A DNA stretch of 64,000 bases from Zygaena filipendulae (lineage: Eukaryota > Arthropoda > Insecta > Lepidoptera > Zygaenidae), in NCBI GenBank assembly GCA_907165275.2, contig OU015663.1, forward strand, positions 4,662,501 through 4,726,500, given 5' to 3'. Every line of letters begins with the position of its first letter. Positions within the stretch are counted from its first letter, which is position 1. The notes under the pieces are model-generated. The model was not told the DNA's origin. It saw only the letters and a program-made list of their open reading frames with translations, and searched no databases. A program made the translations under genes and the position numbers. Below, piece by piece: positions 1 to 32,599 of the stretch.

Positions 1-1483
1 CAATTGAAAATACGGCATCAAAATTTCAACTACCTACCTAACAGTAAGCGGTAGTACACTAAAACACAGGCACTCCACATCGATTCTCTCACACACCATG
101 CACCCGACCGAATCATCAACTAAACATTATTCACTCGAAAAATCCAACTTAATCTAATATTTTTACTTAAATTATAATAATAATGGCTCTTAACTGTAAT
201 TTTACAACAAATGCTTTTCGTTGGCCGCCGAGCACGGAGCGCGGCGGGCATGTATATGTATGTAGGTATGTACGTATGTGTAAAACGGTTGTTTAAATTT
301 TTTTATTATTAATTTATAATATAATATTCTATATTAATCATAGTTTTTATTATAATATAATTAGTGTCATCGTGGGAATCATCTACAGCAACATGAAGTC
401 CGAGTCGGCGGCCGCTTGCGTGCAGTATCGTGACCATGACGTCACTCGCAACATTCGACACGCGCACTCCTCACGCGGTATGTGGAACGCAAACTAATCA
501 ACACCAGACAGAGATTCAACAAATACACGCCAATCGAGATTCATCAACATGTCATGACACATTTCGAAATACGCAAAAATTCAATATAAACAATTCAAAT
601 ACAAAAATTATATGATTTACATTTTTTTTTAAATAAACACGTGTATAAAAATTTCACAAATATAATACGTGCATATACGTGTCGCAATCATTGGCAGTAA
701 TCCGTCCTTGTAGATAAAGTCTAGATATATTGGGAGGATTTTAATTGTAACAAAAAATCCTCTGTCGTTGAGTCACTAATATTGTATTATAATCTTCGTT
801 TAACTGATCCAGCAGGATTACCAGTTAAAATGTCATAAACTTCGAAAACAACAAAGGGTCTGCTTCTCAACCGCCAAATTAACTTTATGACGTAACGTAT
901 GAAAGTCGTTTAGACGGATTTTCAATTCATAAATCTGTCGAAACGTCGTCAATTCGTTCGTCAGGCAAAAGTATTTGACCAATGAATAAATAATACTAAT
1001 TACATGATTTCGAATATAATAATACCATAATATGATAGTGTCACCAGATATAAATGAATCAAATAAATTTTCTAAAGAAACGTAGTGCTTCCAGCCATTC
1101 ATCGACAGGTGTCGGCCATCGCCGGCGGGGGCGGGGGCGGCGGGCCGCGCCCGGGGGCCCGCGGCTCCGCAGCCGCGCCCGCTCGGTCACGTCGCGCAAT
1201 CAACAAACGAACATCATCATCGTCGTAATTAATTAAATACACTATTAATATTAAAAAACACTCGACAGGTACATTACACAGGTGCCCCCCGGTGCGGAGC
1301 GATGCGGTAACAAGCGGTGAGAAGCGTACACGACAGCGATTACACAATAAAATACCGGAACGGAACGGCATTATATTTATCATATCGGCACCGCGACCTG
1401 TCAGTCTGTTTATGAGAACACAAATGAACGTTATGTACGCATGTGGCTAACTGATGCGCCGCCGTGGACGAGCCGGTGGTGCT
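1..1483 (-). other. Probable Atpalpha 3'UTR and downstream DNA
   Basis: No protein gene is recognised here. The interval follows the ATPase stop on the minus strand and is mostly AT-rich. A possible minus-strand AATAAA lies at 302-307, but the real poly(A) site cannot be fixed from sequence alone. A sharply GC-rich patch occurs near 1115-1190. Confidence 0.5.
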
Positions 1484-19700
<18,217 letters not shown>

Positions 19701-20300
19701 TTTCGCAAGTCTCTATGTATAGACGGATAAAAGGAGCAAACCGCCTTACGGTCTCGCCTCAGTCTCCCTCAAACGGAGCGGGGTGGGTCGTCGCTAGTTC
19801 TGTAACAACGGGGACCTTAACGGTTTCCGCGCTCCAATGGAAAAACTTAAAAATATGTGCGCTTTCAGGTAGTCTCGTCGCACGGCACTGGGGCTGCTAT
19901 GTCATCGTGGTGCAAAACTGAAACCCGGTATAAGAAGGTGCGCGGGTGGCTGAGGCGCTTAGGGCGCGACGTTCGGTGGCCTGCTTCGGGCAGCGACTGA
20001 GGATGGTACCGGCGCGTATCGAGCCGACAGCGCACTGACGTCACACTGCGTCACGACGCCAGCGCCGCTGCCATGCCCCCCCACTGCTGCGCGCAGCCCC
20101 CTGCGCACCGTGGCCGCCGCGCAGCACCCTCTGCCTCGACCGTCGCGCCCGCCCCTCTCGTAACCTTCGGACAATCGACACGTTGACAGCCTCCTCCGAT
20201 CGGCAATATTTCTGTCGACGCACAGAGCGATCTCTTCAACGTGTGACAATTCTTTATCTTTCTCACGCACGGATTTCTTGAAGTTTGTTTAGATCTTACA
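19701..20300 (-). promoter_or_regulatory. Atpalpha 5'UTR and probable promoter region
   Basis: DNA immediately upstream of the ATPase start. It becomes GC- and CpG-rich at about 19,940-20,170, unlike the AT-rich surroundings, which fits a promoter of a broadly expressed gene. No TATA box or initiator could be assigned with confidence, and further 5' untranslated exons may lie farther right. Confidence 0.45.
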
Positions 20301-22860
20301 TGCAGATTGCAGATTCCCTTTTATGATCCGCCTATAATGTACGATTAAAAATATTTTTACTTTATACATAGGTAGTTACCTACCTAGTTACGAAAATATA
20401 GGCGGGCGGACGGAAAGTCGTCTCAGCGTTTCTTTGAATGATCCAAAACTATCTTTGTAGCTTCTCTTAGTCTTTACCGACACAAGCTTTCTTCTTAAAA
20501 GCTGAAAAATTAAGTTAATGTCCACCTACTGCCAGCTACTCCTCGCTATAATGTTGAATTTTCCAACATTTAACTATAAATTAAAATATTGCATCCAATA
20601 AAAAGACGTTGAATAATAAGGGTCTTATTTTCCTGACAGACGGGTCCCCTCTAGGGATTGCGAGTGCGACCTCAATGTTGAGAAACAATGATCAACCTAT
20701 ATATGACATTGTCTCGCAGCACGATGGGTTTTTACATAACGCTAACCCTATTCATGTGTAATCGTGTGGGTAATTAAAAATACTGCGTTTATAAACAGGA
20801 ACTCATAAATAATGTCAAGATTTTACTATAAATATTTCAATATAGCAAAAACCTTACTGCTATCTACCTATCTACAGACAGTTTTTTCACACTAAATCTT
20901 CTTAGAAAACTCTGAACTATTAAAAAATTGAGTTTACAAAATTGTTTTACCGGCCTAAATGGCTGCGATGGATCGAATAGTGTTCATTAGGTAGGTATAT
21001 GGAGTTGAGTGGATGCGTTTAAAGGCATTTTTATTGTATTCACATTATCGTAATGCTATAAACTTGCATTATATAAACGTAAAATGTTTTATGGGCTGTG
21101 GCCTCTACAAGACGCGATTTCTTAAAGTAAATCTGCAAAACTCGTGTGACCTATTTTTATATTTTACGAGTTATAGAATATGTAGTTTAATGGATATTTG
21201 TGGTACATACCAACCTACAACAGAACTCAATTTAGCGACCTTATATTGAGGTCATTAAATCGTAACAAATAAACCACTGTTAAAGAGAAAAAAGCGCAAA
21301 AAGCTATATCAAAAATATTTTCGGAATGTTTTTTTAATTTTATAAAGTAACTATCTGTCCCGCGCGATTTCATCCGCGGTAATTTCGGAGTTCCCGCGGG
21401 AATTCCGGAATAAAAACTATCCTATCTTTTAAGTTACACCATATTATAAATGGTTACAAAATTTTATCAAAATCCGTTCAGTAGTTTCAGAGTCCATCGC
21501 GGACAACGTGACACGTGATTTATATATATTAAGATATGTCAATTTTATGGAATCTGAAATAAACATGATTATGAATAGGTATTTCGATTTTCAATAAATA
21601 TATGCTTAAAAATTAAAATACACAAAATCAACCACGATAAACTTATAAATAGAAAATGGTTCTGATTCTATAACTTCGGTCAGTGAGTTTGTATATTAAA
21701 TAGGTGGAAATAGAAAATTTACTCCACTCTGCAGTTGCAATAACTCACAAGTGATGCATATGAAACGCTATATTTAGAAAATCAATATTTTGCCACATCA
21801 TTTTCTTCGCAGCGAAAATGGTTTGTAAGCTAAGATGCCTAAAATACAATTTTAAAGTGTCAATTTCTCGGACCATAAATAAAATAAAAATGACATTGCT
21901 CATCTTAATAAATGCGAATGTGAGTTTGTACGTTTGTTACAATTTCATTCCTTATCTACTCAACCGATTCTCATGAAGTTTTGCATACACATTGTCAAGG
22001 GTTGAGAAGAAAACACTTACTATCGCGGAATTCCCGCAAGAACTCTAACATGAATTCGTGTGTCACTAGTATTTTTATAAGAATATGAGATTTTAAGGGC
22101 GAAACAGAAAAAGTTAACCCTTTCACTGCCGTCCACACGATCTACGAAAGATGTGCTCGACATGCTCATCTTTTTTTTCTTTAGTAACAAACCACTGCAC
22201 TGACTTTTATAAATACAAATGTTTATTTATTAAATGTAAATATTAAGCTTTCCCAACACTAGGAGAAATTACGCCTAAAGCGTGTGGTCTGGAAGTAATG
22301 GCCATTAATAAGTTAAGGCTACAAAAACCTGCAGGTGAAAGGGTTAAAAGCACATCCATTCAGCAATGGTTTTTTTTAGTAAAGAGATATAATAAAAGAC
22401 ACCTTTATTACGCTAGTGCTTTTTTAACACAGTAAACAAATTTCGTAACTTTAGGTAACGCATTTAAGTTAAAACCACATAACAAACCCAATTACTCTCA
22501 TTTACCAGCTTCGATAAGTGCGTTACCCGAAAACGTATATAGCCTCATAGCGTATCAACCCAACGAGCTGACCCCATACTTCAAGCGTGACCTATCGGAT
22601 ATTAATTTCCGGTATTTACATCATTTACCCCTGGACCCAAGCGTTATTAAGATATTATAGATGTCAGCTAGTATTATATCAATACCAACAACTAACGAGC
22701 TCAGATATAGCATCATATAGGTATTATACGTTCATTTTGACATCTGCGATTCCTTTTATTCCGAAACTATCGCGAGTGAAACTGCGTGGATCAGCTAGAT
22801 AATTAATTATACTAATTTTTATCATTAAGTGGCCAATATTTTATTTCTTTATGATGTGGC
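20301..22860. other. Intergenic DNA with Helitron-like debris
   Basis: No gene recognised. Reverse-orientation Helitron-like debris occurs near 21355-21535 (GATTTCATCCGCGGTAATTTC, GTTCCCGCGGGAATTCCGG), and another piece near 21900-22080. The rest is AT-rich. Confidence 0.7.
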
Positions 22861-22868
22861 CTGGAACG

Positions 22869-23095
22869 CGGAGCTAGGATGCGCAACATGATATGTTTAT
22901 CGAACGAAAGATAAAATTGTCGACACAACAAATATTTGTAGGCGTCCAAGCAAAAAAGTGCAGTAGTGGGGTATTGAGTTAAGACTAGATTCGGTTAAAC
23001 ATTTTTTACCACTGGTAGACAAAACGATATATTATGTCGACGAGAATCGATAAAATGGCTCGATAAAATTTTATCATGTTGCGCATCCTAGCTCC
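22869..23095. repeat. Inverted-repeat element (MITE-like)
   Basis: The ends are GCGGAGCTAGGATGCGCAAC at the left and its inverse GTTGCGCATCCTAGCTCCGC at the right, continuing into ATGATA / TATCAT. It spans about 227 bp with no reading frame. I saw no other copy in the window and no clear target duplication. Confidence 0.8.
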
Positions 23096-25630
23096 GCAGT
23101 TCACTAAATAGAAATCGCATTTGACCATAAATGACTAACTAAACGCACCTCTATTTAATGATGTGGCCAAATATAAATGAAGAGAGAGAAATCTCAAAAT
23201 GTTACCTACACTATGTGTCTCTAGAGGTTCAGATAGCGCATGGTCATGGTTTATGCGATTCATCATGGCGGCGGCGATGAGAAAAATAGGGTGACCAAGC
23301 AACGGAAGTTAATGGGACGATTTTTGGCTTTTCAAATATGACACATCTTTGGCGACTTGGTCAGCAGTACAAATCTAACCTAAAATGATATTCAAGTGGT
23401 TACGTTTCGATGGGCACATTTCGAATTTTTATAACATCTTTTATAGACACCCTACAATCTACATGTATGATATGGGCAAACGTTGTTTGCCCAAATCATG
23501 ATACGATGACGTTTTCGAAATCTTTAGCCGACCACATGCGTACTTACACTATTTTACTTCATACTATGGTATTATCAATGATATTATTAGTATTAAAGGA
23601 GGGTATTATAATAATTCCTACTAGTCCCTACTGATATTATAAATCCTTACTAATATTATAAATGCGAAAGTTTGTATGTATGGATGGATGTTTGTTACTC
23701 TTTCACGCAAAAACTACTGGATGGATTTAAATATAACTTTACAATAACATAGCTTATACATCAGATTAACACATAGGGTACTTTTTATCCCGGAATTCCC
23801 GAGGGGAACTCTGAAATTAACACGGGTGAAACCGCGGGGCATAGCTAGTTATAAATAAATGTGAAAGTAGCTCTGCCTGTCTGTAACACTTTCACGCCAT
23901 AAGGGCTCAACCGATCATCCTGAAATTTTGCATACACATTGTCAGGGATACAGAGAAAGACATAGGATCGCAGGGAATAGCTAGTATACAAATAAAAGAA
24001 TAGTTTAGTTACTCAAATGGGAAAATAGTGCCAGAAAATTGCAACAGTTTGCAATAGCTGTTAGTTTTTATGGCGCAGCGGACAATAAAGTTGATTCAAA
24101 AGACGTCCGTTAAACCGCCGCGTCGTCTCTGCGCTAGTGGTGGTCGGTGGTGGTCTTTTTTCTCGTTAGAAACTGAGCTTCCTCGCTGCAATTCTTTTTG
24201 CAATCCTAAACAATAAAACACTAAGTTGCACATCTAAGCGTTCGTCGCCATGGTGGAACTGTGAACGCATTCTTCAAAAGTATAAAGACTCATCTCGATT
24301 AAAGCGTTACGCAGTTTTCTTTTTCATTGTTTTAGTAGGGTAAAATATTTACTGCTTCGTATGCTTTGTATAGTAGTTTTTTATACCAAAATCAATAGTA
24401 TTATAAGTATTAAATATCATTGACCAAAACCAAACCAAAAAAAAAAAACAAAAAAAAACATACATACAGCCGAATGCAGAATTAAGAGTGAGGTTTTTAT
24501 ATCGAGTAATAAAATGTCACGCACATTGCCACCGCGTGTTTAGCATAGGTCAGTTATCACAGACGATGCTTTAAACTTTAACACGTCATTATCTTTAGCA
24601 CAAATAATATTACTAATTTATAGCTCATAGTTTCATTAAAATAGAAATATTCATGAATATATCAAACACTACGTAAACATGAAGTATTTATCAAGTTATC
24701 AAAAATAAGGGTAAATTAAAAAGAAATCGTTGCAGATAAGTAAATAGTAACAATCGAAGGACTGTATAATCTGCTACTCAGTATAAAAAATTATGACCCC
24801 GGTCTTATGTCAGTATCTTCAAACACAGATGAAAACATGTTTACAGAGATGCAATTACTATCTAGTGCTAAAGCAAACTCTGAACAAGTCCAATTTTCTA
24901 AAGTCTTCCAGGTATATCTGGACCGTGCCTTGATGGCGGTGCCGATTCGGGAGATGCCCATTTGCATGCATTCAAAGAATAGCGCGTTTATAGAAAAGGA
25001 GAACTCCTTTATCGTGACATCAAGTTTTGTACAGTATCACTCGGTGGATCCTCGTACCTAGAGCCTCATCAGCGAAGACACGCTGGTGGACGCCAAGCTC
25101 TTTGGCCTTGACCATTGGTAAAAGGTAACAAGCCTAAAGGTATTTTACCGGCTGCACTTCGGAGAACGTGCAGGATCTGTTCAAGTTGATGAGTTGATTT
25201 AACGGTTGATATTGTACCTATTTGAACGAAAAGTTTTGCTCCCTCTTTTATTAAGCTAACCGCTACTGAAACTGAAACCAGTATTGAGTTCTCTTAAATC
25301 TATAATTTGGACCTTATCAAGACTTTAGTGACTATATTTTATTGGCAATCGTGTAAAACCTTAGTCCATGTCGTCTCTTTCCATTGGGCGAGATTACGAA
25401 AAACCATGGGTTAAAAAAACTATTCTGATAAAAGCTATAAAGTATCATAAAAGTAACTGGTGTCGGAATTTAGGTATACTGTATTAACAACTGGAAACCA
25501 CTATATGTGTGCCCTTCAAACTAATCTAACCTTTGACCTTTTATTTAGACTATTTAGAGTATCAAGTATCAACCGATACATTTAGAATTCAGAACCAGTA
25601 AATATTTCAAACCTATTTTATATATATAGT
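23096..25630. other. Intergenic DNA
   Basis: No gene recognised. It contains a Helitron-like unit at 23644-23848, a partial one to about 23985, an A-rich run at 24437-24470, and an unidentified short frame at 24807-25061. Confidence 0.7.
23644..23848 (+). mobile_element. Helitron-like non-autonomous unit
   Basis: It starts A|TC (TCCTTACTAATATTATAAA), runs through ACTCTTTCACGCAAAAACTA and GGAATTCCCG, and ends GGGTGAAACCGCGGGGCATAG with CTAG|T. The TC start, CTAG end and insertion between A and T are Helitron hallmarks. A very similar unit is at 35426-35636. Confidence 0.7.
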
Positions 25631-25729
25631 TCAGATAATATGTAGAGATAACTCAGGGAGTAACGTTTTATATATTATGCAAGGCCTTAGTCTGTAATCA
25701 GTCAACACAGCAGCCCATTCCTTCGGCCC

Positions 25730-25930
25730 ATGAAGGACCGGCTGATATAAAAATTCGTTGTCGGGCGGCCGTTCGCGACGGGTACAGGGTGGTGGCACGA
25801 GCGCTTGGTTTGGGGCGGGAAGGGTGCACGGAGGCTCTATTTGGGTCACCCGGGGCGTCATTCCCCACGATCAATAGCGGAGCCGGCGCGCGCCGTCACC
25901 CTCTCGCTCCCACCACGGATTACCTAACTC
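25730..25930. other. GC-rich island of unknown nature
   Basis: About 200 bp rich in G and C (for example GGCGGCCGTTCGCGACGGGT and GGAGCCGGCGCGCGCCGTCA) inside AT-rich intergenic DNA. Open frames cross it on both strands, but none resembles a family I know. It may be a decayed retroelement piece or an exon of an unrecognised gene. Confidence 0.4.
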
Positions 25931-28900
25931 AACTCGCATTATGCCCCACCACATTAATAATTATTCTGTAAGTAGTCTCCTATAATATGAAGCATTTTGA
26001 CTGGAAAACTAAACACAATGATCATCCTTAGTCATAACATTTCTATAATGGACTAATACCTCCGTTAACCATAGCGAACTAGAACAAAGAGCGAGAAATG
26101 TTGTTCTATCCACCAATTTCTTTACTCGGACAACATTCGCTCGATACTGCTCGATACATAATTCTGAACAATAGACTGAATTGTTGTAGAATATGGATGC
26201 ATAACAAAGAATTTTGACAGATCACACTTCATTATCGTCTCTAAATTTTTAAAATAACATTTCGTATTATAAAATATGGCCTTGAGTACGATCTCCAACT
26301 AGTATTTTTATTCAAATTGTGTATTGAAGTTATAATGAAGCGTTCCGAGTCATGTAACGATTCCGAGTGGAAGCATAAAGTATATTAAGGAAAGCCAATG
26401 AGGTACGAATATTAACTAGTTAGGAAAAGTTTCTTTAACATCCAAACTAGCACTGACGCCTAGGGATCACATAGGAATTACGTAACAAGACCGCCATTAT
26501 TTACAAAGTAGCTAAGTTTGCATAATATGTAGCATTAAAGTATAATTTTATCAAATTAATTATTTAAAAAGATGTTTCATAAGCAAGAAACGAATCGTTA
26601 GGATAAAGTGAAACCAGGGGATCATTAAATGCAAATGGCACTTGGAGCGATCTAGTTTACGAAACTTCAAGCATTAATGCTTATGCTTAAAGTTACGAGT
26701 TTATTCTACGGTAAACCTGGAGCGGCTGAGATTGCAGGAACAGCATTTATTAAACCAAAATTATATGGTTTATCTTCTATGCAAGCTTGAATCAACTTTG
26801 ATACTATTTTATACTATTATACACGGAGGAATTACAAATAGTACCTAATAAAAATTAAATGGTGTTTTCTTAAAAAAAATGTCCTTTCCATTGAATAACT
26901 TGGTAATTTGATCCTTATAACCGACATTATGGAATGTCGCAATCATACAGGGATGTCTCTTTTTCTTTTCTTAGTTGATTTTAAATTCAAAGTAATTATA
27001 CAGTTATATGTTTGTCCAAAATGGCCTCGAGATTTCTTTAAGCATTTTTCGTTATCCCTCATTGTTTTGCATTCGGTCATCCACGCCCATTTAAAGAATT
27101 CACATGTATACAATGAAGCAAAACGGTAATCGCAACGTCTTACCAATCTCATACAGAAAAACGTACATATAGTATAAAGAAACAACCTAACCCAACCCAA
27201 GCTATATACTGGTATATAGCTTGTGTCAAATAATAAAGTTATGCGTATACCGACCGACACTGCTTCGAATAAACTAAGTGCCAAATAATACTCATAAAAC
27301 TGTATAACTTATTGAAAACCGATTCACAAATAGTACAAATTAAATAAACCGTTGTTCACGAAACATCAAGGGCAATGTTGAGGCAATAAATCATTCCAAA
27401 TCTGAAACCGCAGCTACGGAAAACATTAATGATTTTCTCGTGTAAGTAATATCATTTATCTTGGGGTGAAGCGGACAGTAGGCAGTAGTCCTCCTAACAA
27501 ATACGATGTTGATTCGAGCATTTGAGATAGAAAGGTAAAAATATGTTTTTATAGGTCTAACTAAACATTCTAATACATATTTTTTTCCGGAAATAAAAAT
27601 GTGATATTCTTTATATCCTTGAAGTATCCCAACGGCTGGATGGATTTTATTCAATGAAGTATCCTATCGATCGATTAGTCCCGACTGTGCAATGGTTAAT
27701 ACTGGTTTTCGATTTTATAAAATTAAAATGGCGGCCATAAAATAGAAAATGACGGCAGAGACAGAAAAAAATCTATAGGTAATATTGAACGGCACGCGGC
27801 GTATAGGTTTAGATAGAAACTAACAATATCAATCAATCTCCTTCCCGGTTCGTGGTCAGACCTCCCGATACTTTTACGCTACCTTTGGTGGGTTTGTGTC
27901 ATTTGTGGCGTCAAGCCTATCGTCAATATGTCATTATGGATCGTTCATGTCGAGATAATCGGTGGGCGGCCTCTGCCTCTTTTGCCTTTATGAACAAAAC
28001 TTGTCGATTCATAATATGTTCACCCCTGCGCATTACGTCTCTAAACAAACATAGGTGGCTTTTTTTGCATTTTTCGTTGTATTTCGGCTACTTAAACATA
28101 CATACAAAAGAAATAGTACAAATTTACGATTATTTTTACCTCGATTAAATTTTATGTAATTCACGAAAAGAAGCAAATCAACCGTAGTCTATTCAATTTC
28201 TGATATTAGATTTGCCTGGAGGAAGAAATTAAACAGCTGTTTTATGCTTGAAGCTAGATATTCTAAACCCAGAAAACTAGTATTTATAGTGTTTTGATTT
28301 GAAAATGCTTTTCAATGTGCGTTGCTGTATATTATATAAGCAAAAAACTATGTTCTGAAACATTTTTAACTATTTAATAATTATTATAAACAGTAACAAA
28401 ATTATTATAAACAGAATATGAGCATTGAGCAAATATAAACGATGTCAGGGTCGCTCCTAAGTCAGTTTTTGATTCACTCGCTATTCATGTACGTAGCGAA
28501 GGTGAAGAATTAGGATGAAAAAATTTTATTACATTATTCAGCGGAGATTTATGTTTCTTAGAAGTAATTTAAAAACTGCACACAACTTTACTACAAGTAC
28601 AGGGACTTTACATATAAGCTGTTGTCTAAATCGCACATGAGAATAATAGTTTTAAGTTGTAATGCATTAGTAAAATTTTATTACATTGTAAAGAATAGAA
28701 GATCGTTACACTTACAAATAATAAGATGCACTAGAACGTTGCCTATCATTTAAACAGAAGTGCCCAAGCCTCGCAGCTAGTATTACGCAAAACTACACAA
28801 TCGTCTTTTCTAAACCCATCGCAAAATTCCTCTGATTCGTGACATAGCACATTTTCAAAACATTCACGTTTTAAACGGGGCAATCAATCACTTGCAAATA

Positions 28901-31900
28901 TTTTTTCATTACTCATACTCGGAAAGTAGGTCTGAAGTTGCCTGAGAAGCGGGTTGAAAGTAACACTTTTCAGCCCTAGGGAGAATCGCTTTCAACTAAT
29001 AGCTGGATACTGCAGAAACTCAAGTTTTTTTTTTATGTCATAGGGGGCATACATACTGGCCAGTACTAATTTATGTAAAATAAAATTCACTCATTTTTTT
29101 CTTTAGCTAATTCCTATTTTTATTTTGACTTTCCTTGCATTCGTAATGAAAAGCACAGTGTTACCCTCGGGAGAAAGACTACTTTCACCCCTAGGATAAC
29201 AATGTACTATTAATTTCAGAGATACAATCTATTATCATGTTTAACATTTTTGTGGTCTATTTCTATGTCTTGCATTCCATGTAACGTGAGATGAGCAAGT
29301 CATGTTCAATACCTGCCACTTAACGCACTTAGCAGACTCTAGGATACTCCGAGTTACGTAAGTCAAGTCGTGAACCAGCATTCGTTAAGTGATCGCGAGA
29401 AGTGTCATACAGAACATAACACAATTATAAGCCCGACAAACGGTCATCAAGGTACTCATAAAAAACTAAAGTAGATGCGACTATCATTGTAGGACTGTAA
29501 TAAGCATATTCTATAAAACTGACTTGGAGCTAAAATATTCTTATCGATTGAAACAAACTCAGAGATACGTATTTGCCAATGAGAAACAACCTTCTTCTTT
29601 ATCGTGACCGTCATGAAAGGTCTTGGTATGCTGTGAACAAGCTGCTTCTTCGCCTTTCTGCAAACAACTTTCAACTGGGACGTCCATGAAAGTGTTGACT
29701 TGGTCAGACTAGGTGCGAATACGTGTTCGTCGTACCACGACAAGTTCAGTCAGTTTAATATATTAGTTGTCTCTCGGCTGTGTCCCAAATAATGAAGCAC
29801 CACCAACCCACACAGAAGATAGTCTGGTATCAACAGAAAGGCTAACTTTCTGAGTATTGATTATATTCATCCCTCTTGCAGACCAGCGTTTTTATTGGTC
29901 TATTTTTGGTCTGTTAGACTTTGTTTTCTGTCTTGCTATTATTAATTGGTCAATATTGTTTTTGACCATTGGAGTGCGGCGTCTGATCTCTTTGTGTACA
30001 CACACAGCACATCGGTATATGGGTTTTTTAATATATCAATGGTGCAGCAAAAACTCATTGGCAAACTCTAGATCAGTTAGTTCTCTAGTACCTAAAAGTT
30101 GGTCGATACGGTGAGGTCTTAACCATAAGTTTGGTTTTACCTCAGATGTTCGTTATTTTCGCTCGTTAACGTTTACTGTAGCGAAGAGATAACTGTAAAG
30201 TAAATGCCGACAATATACGAATAACTAAAAAATACTGGAAGTTAAGCTGAATTGTGAACGGGCTATGGAATTATGTCGGTTAACTTTGTTCTGGTAATGA
30301 CACTATTTCAGCAGGAAAGCACGTAATTCGATTAAGTAACGTTAATTTTCCTGATTATACAGTAATCTGTAATCCGAGAATGGTGGACACAATAACAGCG
30401 TGTGGGTGTGACGTATGAATGAATTGCCGTCACAATCCAAACCTTTACAATGGCCATTACAACTTGACCAATTTAATCTTACCTCATATTATTGTTGTAC
30501 TTTACGTAAATACATACGAGGTTAATTTAACATTATAAAATTAATACTAAAATATAAATCTTCTGTATTCCCTCGATATTATTTGATTTCATTAAGTAAA
30601 AAGAAGCTTATAAGCGTAACTTTATAAATAAAATTAGCGCTACTTTAATTCCGATTCTCCAGTTGATAACTAACTGATCGAATAATAATCAATTTAGTTT
30701 GAATATACAGTCAAATATTCAAACTAGAGAAATTGAAACCAACAAAAAAATTATTAATTGCTTAAATTTCGTTTGCTGAAAACAAAATACTATATTGAAT
30801 TTGGGTAATAAAGCGAATTATACAAGATCTATAAAGGGGTTAAAAAGATATTAAGAGCAATGAATTGTATACTAGAGTGCGCCAAGAGACACTTATTCAG
30901 AAATCTTATGAATATGCTCAAACGAATGAAGCTTCGTATTTTAAAGAGGAAACTCTGGAAATAATTTCGTCTTTAGAATTCATTATTCTGTAATAGTGAG
31001 ATTTGAATATAAGACTAATAATTGAGAACAATAAAGAAACTAGCTACTGCAGCACTTGTGTGCGGCATATCAAATATAATGCAGTGTAAGAGTAGAAATT
31101 ATTACGAGATTAGTATTATGATTCTAATACCCATCATAACTACCAGTGCAGTCGATAACGATTTTAGATTAAGAAAAAGTAAAACTTTAAGACCTAATAC
31201 GTCTATATCTTGTGAAAGACGTCTTAGTCTATTAAAAAATATCTAACATAGATTTAGTTTTATCATTTCATATACCATCTAAGATTTCAACTCAATTTTC
31301 TCTTCAAGGAAAGCTAGTATTGAGGTTACAGACTGAACAAATTCGATTCGACTTTCCGTTTCCTTGCAATATGTAGATAGGTACAGTTCCAAATTGCCTT
31401 CTCTTCACTTTGACTACATTGCACATTGTGTGTGACAACGGAAGCGTGGGCGTGACGCTATCAAGCATTACACGCCGCCGTATCTTAATGAACTGACAAA
31501 GTTTCCTTTATTCAATTATTTGGAGATATTTTACATTGATAATGGAATATGAATAACTTTTGAACGTTATACTCGTACAGATAATGTAGATCAGAATTTA
31601 TTGTCAGTATCACATAGTAGGTAAGTACCTAATTGAACTTTGATGTACTTACTTACATTATTTATTTTATTGTAAGTTGTAGTAAAAGTATATAAATAAG
31701 TAAAACCTAAACAAAGTAATATTACTTAGGGTAAACGTGCGTTATTTCGAATTGATCGAATTCTTGATCGAATTTAAATGTATTCCAACAGGGTTTTACG
31801 CAGAACGCTTCTACGAAAGCCTTGCGTTCAGTAGTTACATAATATTCAGCAGTCTGGTCTAATCAATACTACAAATACTTTATACAAGTAAGGCCAATGT

Positions 31901-32590
31901 TCGGAAGACTCGGAGCAATATAATGGAGAGAACTCTTGGCAACGTCTTGTATGTCAGAGAGATTTATATTCCAGACTCAAAAGTGGTTAGAAGGTGCAGT
32001 GTGCACGCAAGTTCTATATGATAACAATAAAATGTGCAAGGAAGATTCTCAGAGTAGGTACTAAGCATAAAAAATCGGTTTCCACTTTCCAGTTGGAACT
32101 TGGAATAAAATGCTTTAGTTAAATAAAATTTTACAGTACCCTAGTGCCTCGCCTATCATGTGTATGTAAGCAATGATATTATAAAACGTATATCATTTTA
32201 TAGTATAAGCAATGATATTATAAGATATCATTGTACCTATATAATATAATAATTAATAAATAATTAATTATTATAATAATTGTTTTATAATATCTGGGTG
32301 ATATAGCTTTGCTCAGTGTGATAACTCCTCGCGAGGAAATATTTTTACACTTAGTGCCATCTACTGTTGAATAGCTGACACCTGTCTAGTTAAGCTTTGC
32401 AGGTGATATCATTTGATAAAGTAACAATATAAGTACCTCAAAGATAAAAAAAAAAATGGTTGGTTTATATATAACCTTAAAAAGCAAAATCTTATCTAAA
32501 TATTTACAAAATTTGATCTAAATCGTTAGAGCCGTGAGATACACATAAAAGAATTTCTCGTTTAAAGTTTTAAAGTTATTAGATTAGTCA
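25931..32590. other. Intergenic DNA, largely featureless
   Basis: AT-rich, no protein gene or RNA gene recognised. A SINE-like scrap (TTTTATGTCATAGGGGGCAT) is at about 29025-29050. Short frames at 26943-27284 (minus) and 29456-29743 (minus) match no family I know and are treated as chance. Confidence 0.65.
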
Positions 32591-32599
32591 TTTAGGTAA

